Below are positions 12,873-21,013 of a stretch of DNA of 21,013 bases, one piece after another. A program made the position numbers and the translations under genes. Positions within the stretch are counted from its first letter, which is position 1. Every line of letters begins with the position of its first letter. The stretch lies in assembly GCA_964393975.1 (NCBI GenBank), contig CAYMVO010000016.1:1-21013 (forward strand), given 5' to 3'. The notes below the pieces were generated by a model. It saw only the letters and a program-made list of their open reading frames with translations, was not told the DNA's origin and did not search any database. This DNA is from CALVNN01 sp964393975. Its GTDB lineage: Bacteria; Bacillota; Clostridia; Christensenellales; UBA1242.

Positions 12873-15152
12873 ATGTTAAAATCTAATCTACGACAATTAG
12901 GCAAAATCACAGTTATCTTTGCCTTACTTTATTTGTTTTGCTTGGCTGAAGTACGAGGAATATCGCCATTTGGCATTGCGCTTGCGTTTGCACTTATTAT
13001 CACCATAGCAAAATCGTACATAATAGCACCTTTGTACTTGACTTGCAATTTTTTAACCGATTTATCCATACAAAATCTTATTATTAGTGGTATATCTGCA
13101 AGTATACTACTTATAGTCGGGTTATTCTATATGAATAAACGCTTAAAAGTGTACTTCGCTCTACCTTTTATGCTAATATCTCTTAGCGGATTTTTATACT
13201 ATGAAATTATTGGTGGTAATATTATCAATGCTTGCATAAGTATGCTAATGTCATGCGTAGCACTAGTCATATTCAATCAAGCAATTTGCGCAGTTGCTTT
13301 TCGTCCTTATGTGTTTAGACTAACAATGGATGAAGGGGTTGCGATGGGACTAACTATAGTTTGCCTTTCTTGCGGTCTAGCGTGCATACCTCCTCTCGCT
13401 AATATTAATATTTTTCATATAGCAAGCATTTTTATGACTTTACTTGCAGTCTACACACTCAAAAAACACCATGCTATTATCTTAGCGACTCTTTTCGGCG
13501 TTGGGTTTGCCTTGAGCAACAATGATGTGTCTTTAATCGCAACTCTTTCTTTGATGTCAATAGTGGGTATAGCGTTCAAAAATCACCTCCACCTATATAG
13601 CGCACTAGGTGTAATCATAATAGACTTAATATTTGCATTTTTCTTTGAAACATACACCTTCACTTATCTAAACATTATTGAAACTTTAATAGGTTGTGTC
13701 ACTTTTCTAAGTCTAAGACAAGACTGGCTAGACACAATGTACGCATATTTTTGTGACAGCGGTGAAAAATTCGCTAGTCGTGAAATAGTCAATAGAAATC
13801 GAGATAGCATAAATAGAAAACTCTTAGATTTATCTAATATTTTTAATGAAATGGACACATCATTTAGACAAATGATAAAAGGACAAATGAGTATAGAAGA
13901 TGCAATCAATATGCTTACACAAGAAACAAAAAACCGTGTATGCACTAATTGTCCAAACAAAAGCAAGTGTTATCGCGGGCAAGTGGATACAGACAAAATC
14001 ATAAACGATTTACTAAGCATCGGTTTTGAGAGAGGCAAGACCACTCTTTTAGATATTTCTCCGTATCTTGCATCAAACTGCCAACGAGTAAATCAACTAC
14101 TAACATCTATAAATCAATCACTTATCAAATACAAACACTACTCCGCTATGATAGGCAATTTGGACTCATCCCGCACACTAATAGCAGACCAATTATCAGG
14201 TGTGAGTAGGATATGCAAGACACTCGGCATTAAAATAAATCAACAATTATCGTTTGACACCGCAAAAGAAAATATGCTCATAGAAGAACTGTCTTATAAT
14301 AATATAATTTGTAATGAGGCACTTATATATAGTAGTGATGGACAAAATCAAGAAATCAGTTTAGTGGTAAGAAACATTGATTTAAATAACAATAAACTCA
14401 TAGAAATAGCTGAAGACATACTCAAAACACCTCTCAGTATTATTGATGTGTCACCAGCCGAAATAGGCGGATTTAGCATCGTGTCAATGTCCACGAGTGC
14501 AAAGTACGATATTGTGTTTGGTTACGCGGGGGTATCGAAAACGGGTGAAGATATCAGTGGTGACACATATAGTTTATTAAGATTAGGTGATAATAAATTT
14601 ATGATGGCTATTTGTGACGGAATGGGAAATGGTGAAAAAGCACGTAAAACTAGCGAATTAGCAATAAATTTAATTGAGAACTTTTATAAAGCAGGTTTTG
14701 ATAATGATATCATACTTTCTAGTGTAAATAAATTGCTTGGATTGAACGAAGAGGAAACATTTACAGCATTAGATCTTTGTGTGATAGACCTAAACACCTC
14801 TTACGCTGACTTTATCAAACTCGGCGCCAGTGTAGGATTTATAAAACACGGTAGTACCACCGACGTTATTGAGACTAGTTCACTTCCTATAGGTATATTA
14901 GAAAAAATGGCTCCCCGCATACACAAAACCGTTTTATGCGACAAAGATATAATAATAATTTGTAGCGATGGCGTGGTAGACGCTTTTGAGTCTCCTGCCG
15001 TCTTAAAAACACTTATCAACGATACCAATACGCTACATCCGCAACTTATAGCGGATAAAATATTGGAGTCAGCAATAAGTCAAAAAACAATTGCTGAAGA
15101 TGATATGACTATATTAGTTGGTAGATTATTCACCAAAAATAATTACAATTAA
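12873..15152 (+). CDS. spoIIE: Stage II sporulation protein E (PP2C serine phosphatase)
   Basis: SpoIIE dephosphorylates SpoIIAA at the sporulation septum to release sigma-F in the forespore. The 759-residue protein has about ten hydrophobic segments over residues 1-285. A middle region holds a four-cysteine cluster (CTNCPNKSKC, about 356-365) often seen in clostridial SpoIIE, and the C-terminal PP2C domain spans about 545-759. Metal-binding motifs are ISGDTYS (Asp564), CDGMGNGEKA (Asp582) and CSDGVVDAF (Asp699, Asp703). I prefer ATG 12873 to the in-frame GTG 12867 because the GTG lies in the AGGAG site. A TATACT at 12838-12843 may be its -10, but the -35 is weak. It is divergent from the protease gene. 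Its presence suggests a spore-forming ancestry, not proof of sporulation. Confidence 0.95.
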   Translation: MLKSNLRQLGKITVIFALLYLFCLAEVRGISPFGIALAFALIITIAKSYIIAPLYLTCNFLTDLSIQNLIISGISASILLIVGLFYMNKRLKVYFALPFMLISLSGFLYYEIIGGNIINACISMLMSCVALVIFNQAICAVAFRPYVFRLTMDEGVAMGLTIVCLSCGLACIPPLANINIFHIASIFMTLLAVYTLKKHHAIILATLFGVGFALSNNDVSLIATLSLMSIVGIAFKNHLHLYSALGVIIIDLIFAFFFETYTFTYLNIIETLIGCVTFLSLRQDWLDTMYAYFCDSGEKFASREIVNRNRDSINRKLLDLSNIFNEMDTSFRQMIKGQMSIEDAINMLTQETKNRVCTNCPNKSKCYRGQVDTDKIINDLLSIGFERGKTTLLDISPYLASNCQRVNQLLTSINQSLIKYKHYSAMIGNLDSSRTLIADQLSGVSRICKTLGIKINQQLSFDTAKENMLIEELSYNNIICNEALIYSSDGQNQEISLVVRNIDLNNNKLIEIAEDILKTPLSIIDVSPAEIGGFSIVSMSTSAKYDIVFGYAGVSKTGEDISGDTYSLLRLGDNKFMMAICDGMGNGEKARKTSELAINLIENFYKAGFDNDIILSSVNKLLGLNEEETFTALDLCVIDLNTSYADFIKLGASVGFIKHGSTTDVIETSSLPIGILEKMAPRIHKTVLCDKDIIIICSDGVVDAFESPAVLKTLINDTNTLHPQLIADKILESAISQKTIAEDDMTILVGRLFTKNNYN

Positions 15153-15187
15153 GCATATAATTTTAATTGATATAAAATTATAAAGTA

Positions 15188-15228
15188 AAAAGAATTCAAC
15201 TCATTTTTATAAAGTTGAATTCTTTTTT
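15188..15228. terminator. Bidirectional terminator after spoIIE
   Basis: A 14-base perfect stem (15188-15201 with 15213-15226) around an 11-base loop is followed by Ts on the plus strand and by TTTTT on the minus strand. It can end spoIIE rightward and the candidate small RNA leftward. Confidence 0.88.
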
Positions 15229-15344
15229 GATAATAAATTTAGATAATTATTACTTGCACCTAACAAAAATCTAAATCGGAAATCCCAAACAGTGTTAGTG
15301 ATTGTATTAAATATACAAAAGGTCGAGGGTTTCACTTATTATCT
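15188..15344 (-). ncRNA. Candidate small RNA between convergent spoIIE and cysS
   Basis: A perfect consensus promoter at 15351-15379 predicts a transcript from about 15344 to the terminator at 15188, near 157 bases. Its first bases AGATAAT pair perfectly with ATTATCT (15247-15241), closing the body. Inside are a hairpin TTGTAT/ATACAA (15318-15302) and a stem CACTAAC/GTTAGGTG (15300-15294 with 15264-15257, one bulge). The only ORF near the start is five codons. I recognise no known RNA family. Part of it resembles the hairpin at 5363-5382. Confidence 0.55.
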
Positions 15345-15350
15345 ATCATA

Positions 15351-15379
15351 ATTATAAATAAATGTATAAATATTGTCAA
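15351..15379 (-). promoter_or_regulatory. Perfect consensus promoter without a protein gene
   Basis: TTGACA (15379-15374), a 17-base spacer and TATAAT (15356-15351) on the minus strand, just past the cysS stop. No protein gene lies downstream in this direction before the terminator at 15188. Confidence 0.75.
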
Positions 15380-15406
15380 GCAAATTCATAAAATTTTAAC
15401 AAATAA

Positions 15407-16822
15407 TTAAAATCGCCCATACTCAATCAATTCTATCCTTGAGCCGTCTTTACTATCTAGCACATCATAGCCTTTAGACTTTATCTCATCACGTATTTCA
15501 TCCGCCTTTTTATAGTCTTTATTTTTACGTGCCTCATTACGAGCTTTTAATAACAATTGTACTTTTTGCCTATCTAAATAATCTACACCTTGCAACTGCT
15601 CTAATACATTTAAAATGTACCTTGCGTTAGAAAGATTAACGCCCAACACCCTATCAAAATCTACTATAGTAGCATATTTATCCGCGTCACTTATATCGCT
15701 AGCAAGCAACTCGTGCAACACAGCTATTGCAAGAGGTGTGTTTAAGTCACTGTCCATTGCTTTCATAAATTTAGCTTTAAACCCCTCACTAACATTACCA
15801 CCAACCGCAGTCTCTATATTGCTAATTTGTTTTAAAATCTTAATGTATTCATTTTGCGCATTATGTAAATTTTCCCAAGTAAAATTAAAAGTATTTTTAT
15901 AATCAGTTTTTAATATCATAAACCTAAAAGACAATTCACTATAACCTTTTTCGTGCAATTCTTTTATGCCGTAGGTATTTCCTAATGACTTGCTCATTTT
16001 TTCACTATTCACCTGCAAATGTCCACAGTGCATCCAGTAATTACAAAACTTTTTACCCGTGGCACCTTCACTTTGAGCGATTTCATTTGTATGATGCACG
16101 TTTACGTGATCTATCCCTCCCAAATGAATATCAATAGTCTCGCCCAAATAGTAAATAGCCATAGCGGAACATTCTATATGCCAACCGGGATACCCAATTC
16201 CCCACGGACTATCCCATTTCATAATGTGGTCAGGTTTGTTTTTTATCCAAACCGCAAAGTCACTCATATTTTTTCTTTCACTATCATTAATAGTACTCTC
16301 ACCGGCGACTTGATTTTCCAAATCAAGTCTTGCAAAATCGGCATAAGTTTTAAATTTTGAAGTGTCGTACATCATCCCTACGCTACTCTCATAAAGATAT
16401 CCATTATCATCCAAACGCTTTATTAGATTTATCATCTCGCCAATATGTTCTGTTGCTCTCGCGATTATAGTAGGTCTGAGGATATTCAATTTACTCAAAT
16501 CGTTCAAAAACACTTCTTCATACTTGTGAGCAACATCCCAAGGCGAAAGGTTTTCCGCTAATGCTTTCACTTGTAATTTGTCTTCATTCATCTCATCTTC
16601 ACCGACAGCGTGACCGACATCGGTAATATTCATTACGTGCTTGACCTCAAATCCGCTATACATCAAATATCTATACAAGATATCACTCATAATATAACGC
16701 TTAAAATGTCCAATATGTGGAGCGGAATTTACAGTAAGTCCACAACTATACATTGACACTACGCCCTTTTTTAAAGGCACAAAATCATCCATTCGTTTTG
16801 TTAAAGTGTTGTAAAATCTCAT
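15407..16822 (-). CDS. cysS: Cysteinyl-tRNA synthetase, divergent type
   Basis: This cytoplasmic class I aminoacyl-tRNA synthetase charges tRNA-Cys with cysteine. The 471-residue protein has Cys27 (YSCGLTV), the HIGH motif at 36-39 (PHIGHF), GWHIECSAM with Cys218, the zinc-site region HVNVHHTNEIAQSEG, and KMSKS at 275-279. A C-terminal anticodon-binding and DALR-like part ends in KKADEIRDEIKSKGYDV. Several blocks differ from the usual bacterial enzyme: MKWDSPWGIGYPGWHIECSA and VHHTNE instead of PHHENE. I associate these with the CysS type seen in Patescibacteria (recollection). AGGAG lies six bases before the ATG. No T-box leader fits in the short upstream gap. It has no close terminator and may read into the small-RNA terminator. 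Confidence 0.94.
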   Translation of the reverse strand: MRFYNTLTKRMDDFVPLKKGVVSMYSCGLTVNSAPHIGHFKRYIMSDILYRYLMYSGFEVKHVMNITDVGHAVGEDEMNEDKLQVKALAENLSPWDVAHKYEEVFLNDLSKLNILRPTIIARATEHIGEMINLIKRLDDNGYLYESSVGMMYDTSKFKTYADFARLDLENQVAGESTINDSERKNMSDFAVWIKNKPDHIMKWDSPWGIGYPGWHIECSAMAIYYLGETIDIHLGGIDHVNVHHTNEIAQSEGATGKKFCNYWMHCGHLQVNSEKMSKSLGNTYGIKELHEKGYSELSFRFMILKTDYKNTFNFTWENLHNAQNEYIKILKQISNIETAVGGNVSEGFKAKFMKAMDSDLNTPLAIAVLHELLASDISDADKYATIVDFDRVLGVNLSNARYILNVLEQLQGVDYLDRQKVQLLLKARNEARKNKDYKKADEIRDEIKSKGYDVLDSKDGSRIELIEYGRF

Positions 16823-16930
16823 TTTTTCTCCTAAAAATTTAAGTTAATCTCAAAATCAATAGTTTAACAAATTATTGACTTTTAATAATATTATTATATT
16901 GTAAAACAATAAAAACTATGTGATGTTGAT

Positions 16931-17113
16931 TTACTTACAATGTTCGTAAATCAATTTTGCTAACGCAAATCCGTTATAAATAACGGCATCACAGTTTGAA
17001 TAAACATCAGTCATTTGAAAATAACGCGTTGCGTTGCTTCCCTCTGACTTCCGATAATAGAAACTATGCGTCGTAAATTTTAAATCAAATTTAATTTTAT
17101 GCAAATTTAACAA
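16931..17113 (-). CDS. Doubtful 60-codon ORF
   Basis: The frame opens with a TTG inside a hairpin (GCAAATT-GTTA-AATTTGC, 17118-17101) without a ribosome binding site and reads to IYNGFALAKLIYEHCK. The final part carries the second copy of the 22-base repeat. Composition of the middle section is more GC-rich than the flanks. No family is recognised. It may be a remnant of a gene or an intergenic repeat rather than an active gene. Confidence 0.25.
   Translation of the reverse strand: MLNLHKIKFDLKFTTHSFYYRKSEGSNATRYFQMTDVYSNCDAVIYNGFALAKLIYEHCK
16948..16969. repeat. 22-base repeat, copy 2
   Basis: Exact copy of 5299-5320 in the same orientation. Here it lies in the end of the doubtful 60-codon ORF; there it lies between a terminator and a small membrane protein gene. 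Confidence 0.6.
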
Positions 17114-17227
17114 TTTGCCCTAAAATTATCATTTTAGCGACACTGTTTAAAATTAGTGAAAGCCTAGTTTCCTATATTGTTAATAAAAACACAAAAAGTA
17201 TATCATATAAAAAGCGTATTTGCAAGC
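17114..17227. other. Gene-free stretch with small palindromes
   Basis: Besides a perfect hairpin CTAAAAT-TATC-ATTTTAG at 17120-17137, I see no gene, no clear promoter and no known RNA here. Confidence 0.4.
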
Positions 17228-17259
17228 AAAAAGATTTACCCTATTCAGAGTAAATCTTT
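17228..17259 (-). terminator. Intrinsic terminator of the Ig-like surface protein gene
   Basis: On the minus strand AAAGATTTAC (17259-17250) pairs with GTAAATCTTT (17239-17230) around a 10-base loop, with a short T tract. It lies about 50 bases past the stop codon. Confidence 0.8.
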
Positions 17260-17309
17260 CATTTACTGATTATCAGCGTGTAAATATATAAGTTTTAGTT
17301 TTAGTTTAA

Positions 17310-20300
17310 TTAATCTTTCTTGTCAACTTTATTTGACTTTTCCTTTATTTTACTTCTTTCAGGTTTGAAGAAGTAGAAGATAACACCAGCAAGGACAGCA
17401 AGAGAAGCAATTATCGCTAGCACCATACCAACATCACTCTTTTCAGTAGGCTCAACAGCATCAGTCTTGACCTCAATATCACGAGATACAGTAGTCAAAT
17501 TACCCTTACTATCAGATACGCTGTAAGTAATCTTGTAAGTACCAACTTGATCCAAATTGAAACTATACTTGTACTCATCCGCATCATTATCACTCACTTT
17601 ATTACCGTCAGGATCAGTTAATTTAACCTTAACATCCTTATAAGACACATCTTCATCAATAGCATCATATACTTTAGCATTTCTCAAATCAAAAGCAAAT
17701 ACATCATTCAATTTTTTCGTAGTAGGAATAAAGACATCATTGTCAAACTCGACAACTGGACCAGTCTTGTCACCAACAACAATTGTAAATGGCTTAGTCA
17801 CTTCATTACCTGATTGGTCTACAGCCTTATACACTACTTCATACGTTCCTTCCTCGTCCGCAATAAATGAATAACCGTTGACCTCATCCGAAACAGTCAA
17901 CTCTTCGTCATCACTAGAACTACTCTTGAATGTAGCACTTACACTCAAAGTAACGTTACCACTCTTATCCTTAGCATCAAAACTAGGTAAAGTGATTTTG
18001 CCCGTTTCAGCAAAAGACAATGTAGGTGTGCCGTTAGTAAATTCCAATGTTGGAGCTTCCTCGTCAGAAACATTGATAACTAAGACTTGAGTCAATACGC
18101 CACCCGCATAAGTATACTTAAATTCGGCTTCATATCTACCTTCTGTATTAGTAGTAAATGTATTGTCCACAGCCACCACGCCACCATTTATACTAATAGA
18201 CACTTCGGGATTATCCAAAACAGTCCCCTCATCAAATACAGAGAATATGTTCAAATCAACGGTGTCCCCCACAGAAACATCAACACTTTCTTTATCTAGT
18301 TTCAAAACAGGGACGCTCGTCTTTGTGACTTCAATCTTTTGAGTAGCTACACTAACATTTTCTCCCATATCAGTAACCACACACAAAATCCTGTATTCGC
18401 CACTAAAGCTAGCAGTAAACTTAGCGTTCCTCACTGTAATTTTGTCTACATTAGTTTCCGTCTCTACATTTTGTACGGATACTTTATTGCCGTATTTGTT
18501 GTATACTTCTAGTGACACATTCTTAATTGTATCAACACCATCAACATCAGAAATTGTTATCTCAGGCAAAACAACCTCATCACCTTGATTGTAACTACTT
18601 GATATCACAGGCATAGCGATAGCAGAAGGGGTGGTATCATTGATTACAGTAAACTTTTTAGTGTCAGTAGCAACATTACCAAAAGTATCTTGGGTTTCAG
18701 TCAAGATAGTTATCTCAGTGCCACCAGCAACATTAGGAACTGTCAATTCACATACACCATTTTCAGCGGTCAAAAGTGTCTTATTTGCCTCATCATTACC
18801 TTGATACCAATAAGTCAAGACATTCAATCTAGCATCACCGATTGTAGTATTCTCCGTATCGTTATAATCTATAGCGGTTGGTTTATTAAACTTTATCACG
18901 TCACCCGCAACATAGTATTTCGCAAGAGTCGAACTAAAACTAATCTTAGGTGCAACGCTATCCGTGTACCCCTCACTGACTACGATTTCATAAGTCTTGC
19001 TAGTCGTTCTACCAACCTTATCAGTTACCGAATAAGTAACGACATAAGTACCCGCATTCTCAAAGGTATACTCGGTCGTCTCGTTAAACTCTCCACTCAA
19101 AGTCGTACTAGTTGATGAACTAGAGTATTTAACCTTTACACTTCTCACAAAAGTCAAATCTTTAAGTCCCGTCACATTATCCTCAGCATACATTGCAGGG
19201 AATGTGATTTTTGTGCCCTTAGCAATCTTGCTAGGTATCTTGTAGTCAACATTCACACGAGCCTCTTTGAATTCGTCAGTCGTAACATCACCGCTCACAT
19301 CATAAGCATCAACAACTGTCAAGTTTGAAGGTGATTTGTTATCTTTCACATCACGGATAACATAGTTGGTTGCTTGCGCTTTGTTGCCGTAGTAATCTTC
19401 AACCTCATAAGTAATAATATAGTCACCCGCCACAGTTGGGTTAAACTTGTAATCTTTTATCTCTATCACATCACTATAAGTACCATCAGCCTTGATATAC
19501 TTAGCCGTGATTTTCACTTTCGCATCAATGCTAGTCAAATCATTCGTCTTATCGGTCACAGCAACCTTTGGCAAAGTAGTCTCCACTCCCAAAGTAACGT
19601 TAGTAGGGATAGAACTATTTAATTTATATTCTATCGTTCTCTCTGTCTTGAATGTGCTACTCACTTTGATGGTCTTAGTCAACTCACCCGTCAAAGTATT
19701 ATCACTCTTAAACTTATAAGTCACAGTATAGTCACCCAAAGCTTTTGGAGTGAGTGTATATACTCCAGTATTGGCATCTTTCACCAATGTCCCGATTTTA
19801 CCTTCAGCGTCGGTGTCTGTAACGACAACACCACTAGGTGAAGTAACGGTAATAGTAATCTTCCCTCTAAGTTCCTCATCGGTATACGCTACACCTGAAG
19901 CATTTAAAAGTTTTTCACCATCAGCATCCAACACAGTAGGATATGGCAACTCAATAGCGTTATCTAAGACAGTATAATCAGGCACGATCTCGCTTTCAGC
20001 AATTGATAAAACAGGCTCAACCAAATTTACATTTACAGTAAAAGTCTTGTCCACACCATTAAGCGTATATACTACTTTATATACAGAGCGAGTAGGTGCA
20101 AAGGTAAACTGTTCATCAGTAGCATCACTATCATCTATCTCCACTCCATTTTGAGTATAAACCTTAGGTGATACTTTTTCAGTACCGTTAGTAGCAAATG
20201 GTAACTTCACCAAATCATACCCGCTAAACTCAGTCACAAACGCTGGCAAAGTATACGCATTTACAGTCGCAGAGTCTGCAAGCACATTGCAAACTGATAA

Positions 20301-20375
20301 AGGTTGTGCACAAAGTGAAGTCACACCTAAAGCAAGTCCGAATGTTGCAGTACCTATTTTTGTAAGTTTCTTCAT
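17310..20375 (-). CDS. Ig-like repeat surface protein with C-terminal membrane anchor
   Basis: The 1021-residue protein has a signal peptide (residues 1-34, ending VLA) and an extracellular region made of about eight to ten Ig-like or cadherin-like repeats of about 80-100 residues. Each tends to end in a line such as GTYEVVYKAVDQSGNEVTK or GTYKITYSVSDSKGNLTT, as in the DUF5011 / bacterial Ig-like group. A single transmembrane helix (about 984-1003) and a lysine-rich tail follow, with no LPXTG motif. It may be an adhesin or structural coat protein; the strong consensus promoter suggests high expression. No catalytic motif is seen. AGGAG lies six bases before the ATG. The anchor type is the same as in the metalloprotease at 7263-12677. 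Confidence 0.85.
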   Translation of the reverse strand: MKKLTKIGTATFGLALGVTSLCAQPLSVCNVLADSATVNAYTLPAFVTEFSGYDLVKLPFATNGTEKVSPKVYTQNGVEIDDSDATDEQFTFAPTRSVYKVVYTLNGVDKTFTVNVNLVEPVLSIAESEIVPDYTVLDNAIELPYPTVLDADGEKLLNASGVAYTDEELRGKITITVTSPSGVVVTDTDAEGKIGTLVKDANTGVYTLTPKALGDYTVTYKFKSDNTLTGELTKTIKVSSTFKTERTIEYKLNSSIPTNVTLGVETTLPKVAVTDKTNDLTSIDAKVKITAKYIKADGTYSDVIEIKDYKFNPTVAGDYIITYEVEDYYGNKAQATNYVIRDVKDNKSPSNLTVVDAYDVSGDVTTDEFKEARVNVDYKIPSKIAKGTKITFPAMYAEDNVTGLKDLTFVRSVKVKYSSSSTSTTLSGEFNETTEYTFENAGTYVVTYSVTDKVGRTTSKTYEIVVSEGYTDSVAPKISFSSTLAKYYVAGDVIKFNKPTAIDYNDTENTTIGDARLNVLTYWYQGNDEANKTLLTAENGVCELTVPNVAGGTEITILTETQDTFGNVATDTKKFTVINDTTPSAIAMPVISSSYNQGDEVVLPEITISDVDGVDTIKNVSLEVYNKYGNKVSVQNVETETNVDKITVRNAKFTASFSGEYRILCVVTDMGENVSVATQKIEVTKTSVPVLKLDKESVDVSVGDTVDLNIFSVFDEGTVLDNPEVSISINGGVVAVDNTFTTNTEGRYEAEFKYTYAGGVLTQVLVINVSDEEAPTLEFTNGTPTLSFAETGKITLPSFDAKDKSGNVTLSVSATFKSSSSDDEELTVSDEVNGYSFIADEEGTYEVVYKAVDQSGNEVTKPFTIVVGDKTGPVVEFDNDVFIPTTKKLNDVFAFDLRNAKVYDAIDEDVSYKDVKVKLTDPDGNKVSDNDADEYKYSFNLDQVGTYKITYSVSDSKGNLTTVSRDIEVKTDAVEPTEKSDVGMVLAIIASLAVLAGVIFYFFKPERSKIKEKSNKVDKKD

Positions 20376-20418
20376 AAAATTCTCCTAAAACTATATATAT
20401 TTAAACTAAAACAAATTA

Positions 20419-20447
20419 ATTTTATACTAAATAACGAATTTTGTCAA
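20419..20447 (-). promoter_or_regulatory. Promoter of the Ig-like surface protein gene
   Basis: Perfect TTGACA (20447-20442), a 17-base spacer and TAAAAT (20424-20419) on the minus strand; a TATAAA at 15-base spacing overlaps it. Predicted leader is about 37 bases with AGGAG before the start. Confidence 0.72.
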
Positions 20448-20459
20448 TCACTTTAAATA

Positions 20460-20903
20460 TTTTTTTGATAAATTCGCCGTTTTTTTTAAACTAAAAACAC
20501 CCTTCCACCTCCTCTGATTTGTATCCATTTTAATCACATAAATATTTTGCGTTTTACTTACCTATTTATGTACAAACGACAAAACCTCTCAAAACATAAC
20601 ATTTTTCTTGTGTCCCCAACAAAATCTCACCCTGAGTACACGAAAAGTGCCGTTATCAAGGCCAGCTCAGAGACCGCTTGCGGTAAGGCGCAGTTGTGAT
20701 AGGGTGCGGTAGTACTAGTCTATATCTCTTTTCTATAAAAAACACCACACCTTGTCATGTTGAGCCATAAAAATTTGATAACAAATTTTTATGTGTCGAC
20801 ACCAGCGCAAAGTACTACAAAGTAGTATGGGTGTGGTAAGATATCATAGGTGCGATAGCGTTAGCTTATCCCCACCATATATCAATCTTTTAATAAAGAG
20901 CAC
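20460..20903. other. Gene-free stretch with structured, GC-richer segments
   Basis: No ORF of useful length is present. From 20628 to 20716 the sequence is GC-richer and has a hairpin ACCG-CTTG-CGGT (20673-20684) plus complementary words CACCCT/AGGGTG (20628-20633 with 20701-20706) and AGTAC/GTACT (20635-20639 with 20712-20716). A second segment, 20744-20837, is closed by ACCACACC/GGTGTGGT. A third hairpin (20854-20870) is flanked by GGTG/CACC. I do not recognise tmRNA, RNase P, SRP RNA or a known riboswitch. It may be an intergenic repeat or an unassigned RNA. Confidence 0.45.
20744..20837. repeat. Nested inverted repeats (possible cruciform or RNA)
   Basis: Outer arms ACCACACC (20744-20751) and GGTGTGGT (20830-20837) enclose a perfect 12-base hairpin CATAAAAATTTG-ATAA-CAAATTTTTATG (20766-20793) and a 6-base hairpin TACTAC-AAA-GTAGTA (20813-20827). 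The nested layout gives a three-way junction on either strand. Confidence 0.65.
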
Positions 20904-20941
20904 AAAAAACAAACCGCTATACATAAATGTATAACGATTTG
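20904..20941 (-). terminator. Leftward terminator of a gene beyond the right edge
   Basis: On the minus strand CAAATCGTTATACA pairs with TGTATAGCGGTTTG around TTTA, followed by six Ts. G-U pairs occur only on the minus strand, which fixes direction. It shares its outer stem with the terminator at 4513-4549. Confidence 0.82.
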
Positions 20942-21013
20942 CCTAAAAGATAATATTATCTAGCGTCTAATTTCACTCTATAAAATAGCCGTACATCTCA
21001 CTCTACGCTACCT
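20942..21013 (-). other. Probable 3' untranslated end of a leftward gene
   Basis: All three minus-strand frames meet a stop within the last about 20 bases of the window, so a leftward protein gene could end at or just beyond the edge. An RNA gene is equally possible. Nothing further can be said from this piece. Confidence 0.3.

Noticed and set aside
16823..16930. T-box or other riboswitch before cysS
   Set aside because: The gap is only about 108 bases, with no T-box motif or terminator hairpin.
20640..20730. Group I intron core or T-box
   Set aside because: CTCAGAGACC and GGGTGCGGTA look like fragments of such motifs, but the required partner elements are not found on the same strand in the right order.
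20828..20935. 35-codon plus-strand ORF starting ATGGGTGTGG
   Set aside because: No ribosome binding site, and it crosses several hairpins and a leftward terminator.
20460..21013. tmRNA, RNase P RNA, SRP RNA or CRISPR array
   Set aside because: None of their conserved core sequences is present and there are no regularly spaced repeats.

Overview
The window looks like a chromosomal segment of a low-GC, single-membrane bacterium of the Bacillota (Clostridia-like). Reasons: AT-rich sequence with AGGAGG-type ribosome binding sites and TTGACA/TATAAT promoters, a stage II sporulation protein E gene (ancestrally spore-forming), secreted proteins held by a C-terminal membrane helix with a basic tail, and a tRNA gene that encodes its CCA end. 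Species cannot be told from the sequence.

Region 1 (1-2130) is the end of an integrated element (prophage or integrative element) that continues left of the window. It has the start of a leftward early operon (a small Cro-like HTH gene overlapping the next gene by ATGAATAG), a divergent cI-like repressor on an apparently leaderless mRNA, and a tyrosine integrase beside the 3' end of a tRNA-Leu(CAA) gene, the probable attachment site.

Region 2 (2131-7250) is read leftward: tRNA-Leu, tlyA (rRNA methyltransferase, second leaderless-type promoter), a DUF2798 membrane protein behind a leader with two terminator hairpins and a possible 24-codon leader peptide, a secreted protein of unknown function, a decayed phage-tail-like or secreted protein fragment, a small two-helix membrane protein, an intergenic stretch with hairpins, murB and a RadC-family gene.

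Region 3 (7263-12677) is one 1804-residue surface protein joining an M6-type zinc metalloprotease to three leucine-rich-repeat modules, Ig-like domains and a C-terminal membrane anchor. It sits 12 bases upstream of the RadC gene. Divergently, spoIIE runs rightward (12873-15152).

Region 4 (15153-21013) holds a candidate small RNA with a perfect consensus promoter between the convergent spoIIE and cysS, a cysS of an unusual sequence type, a doubtful 60-codon ORF sharing a 22-base exact repeat with the murB downstream region, a 1021-residue Ig-like repeat surface protein, and about 560 bases without genes that hold several strong inverted repeats and a leftward terminator.

The most interesting signals are the translated-leader attenuator candidate before the DUF2798 gene (3642-3830), the small-RNA candidate (15188-15344) and its related hairpin at 5363-5382, the two leaderless-type promoters with identical geometry, the protease-LRR fusion, and the structured gene-free right end.
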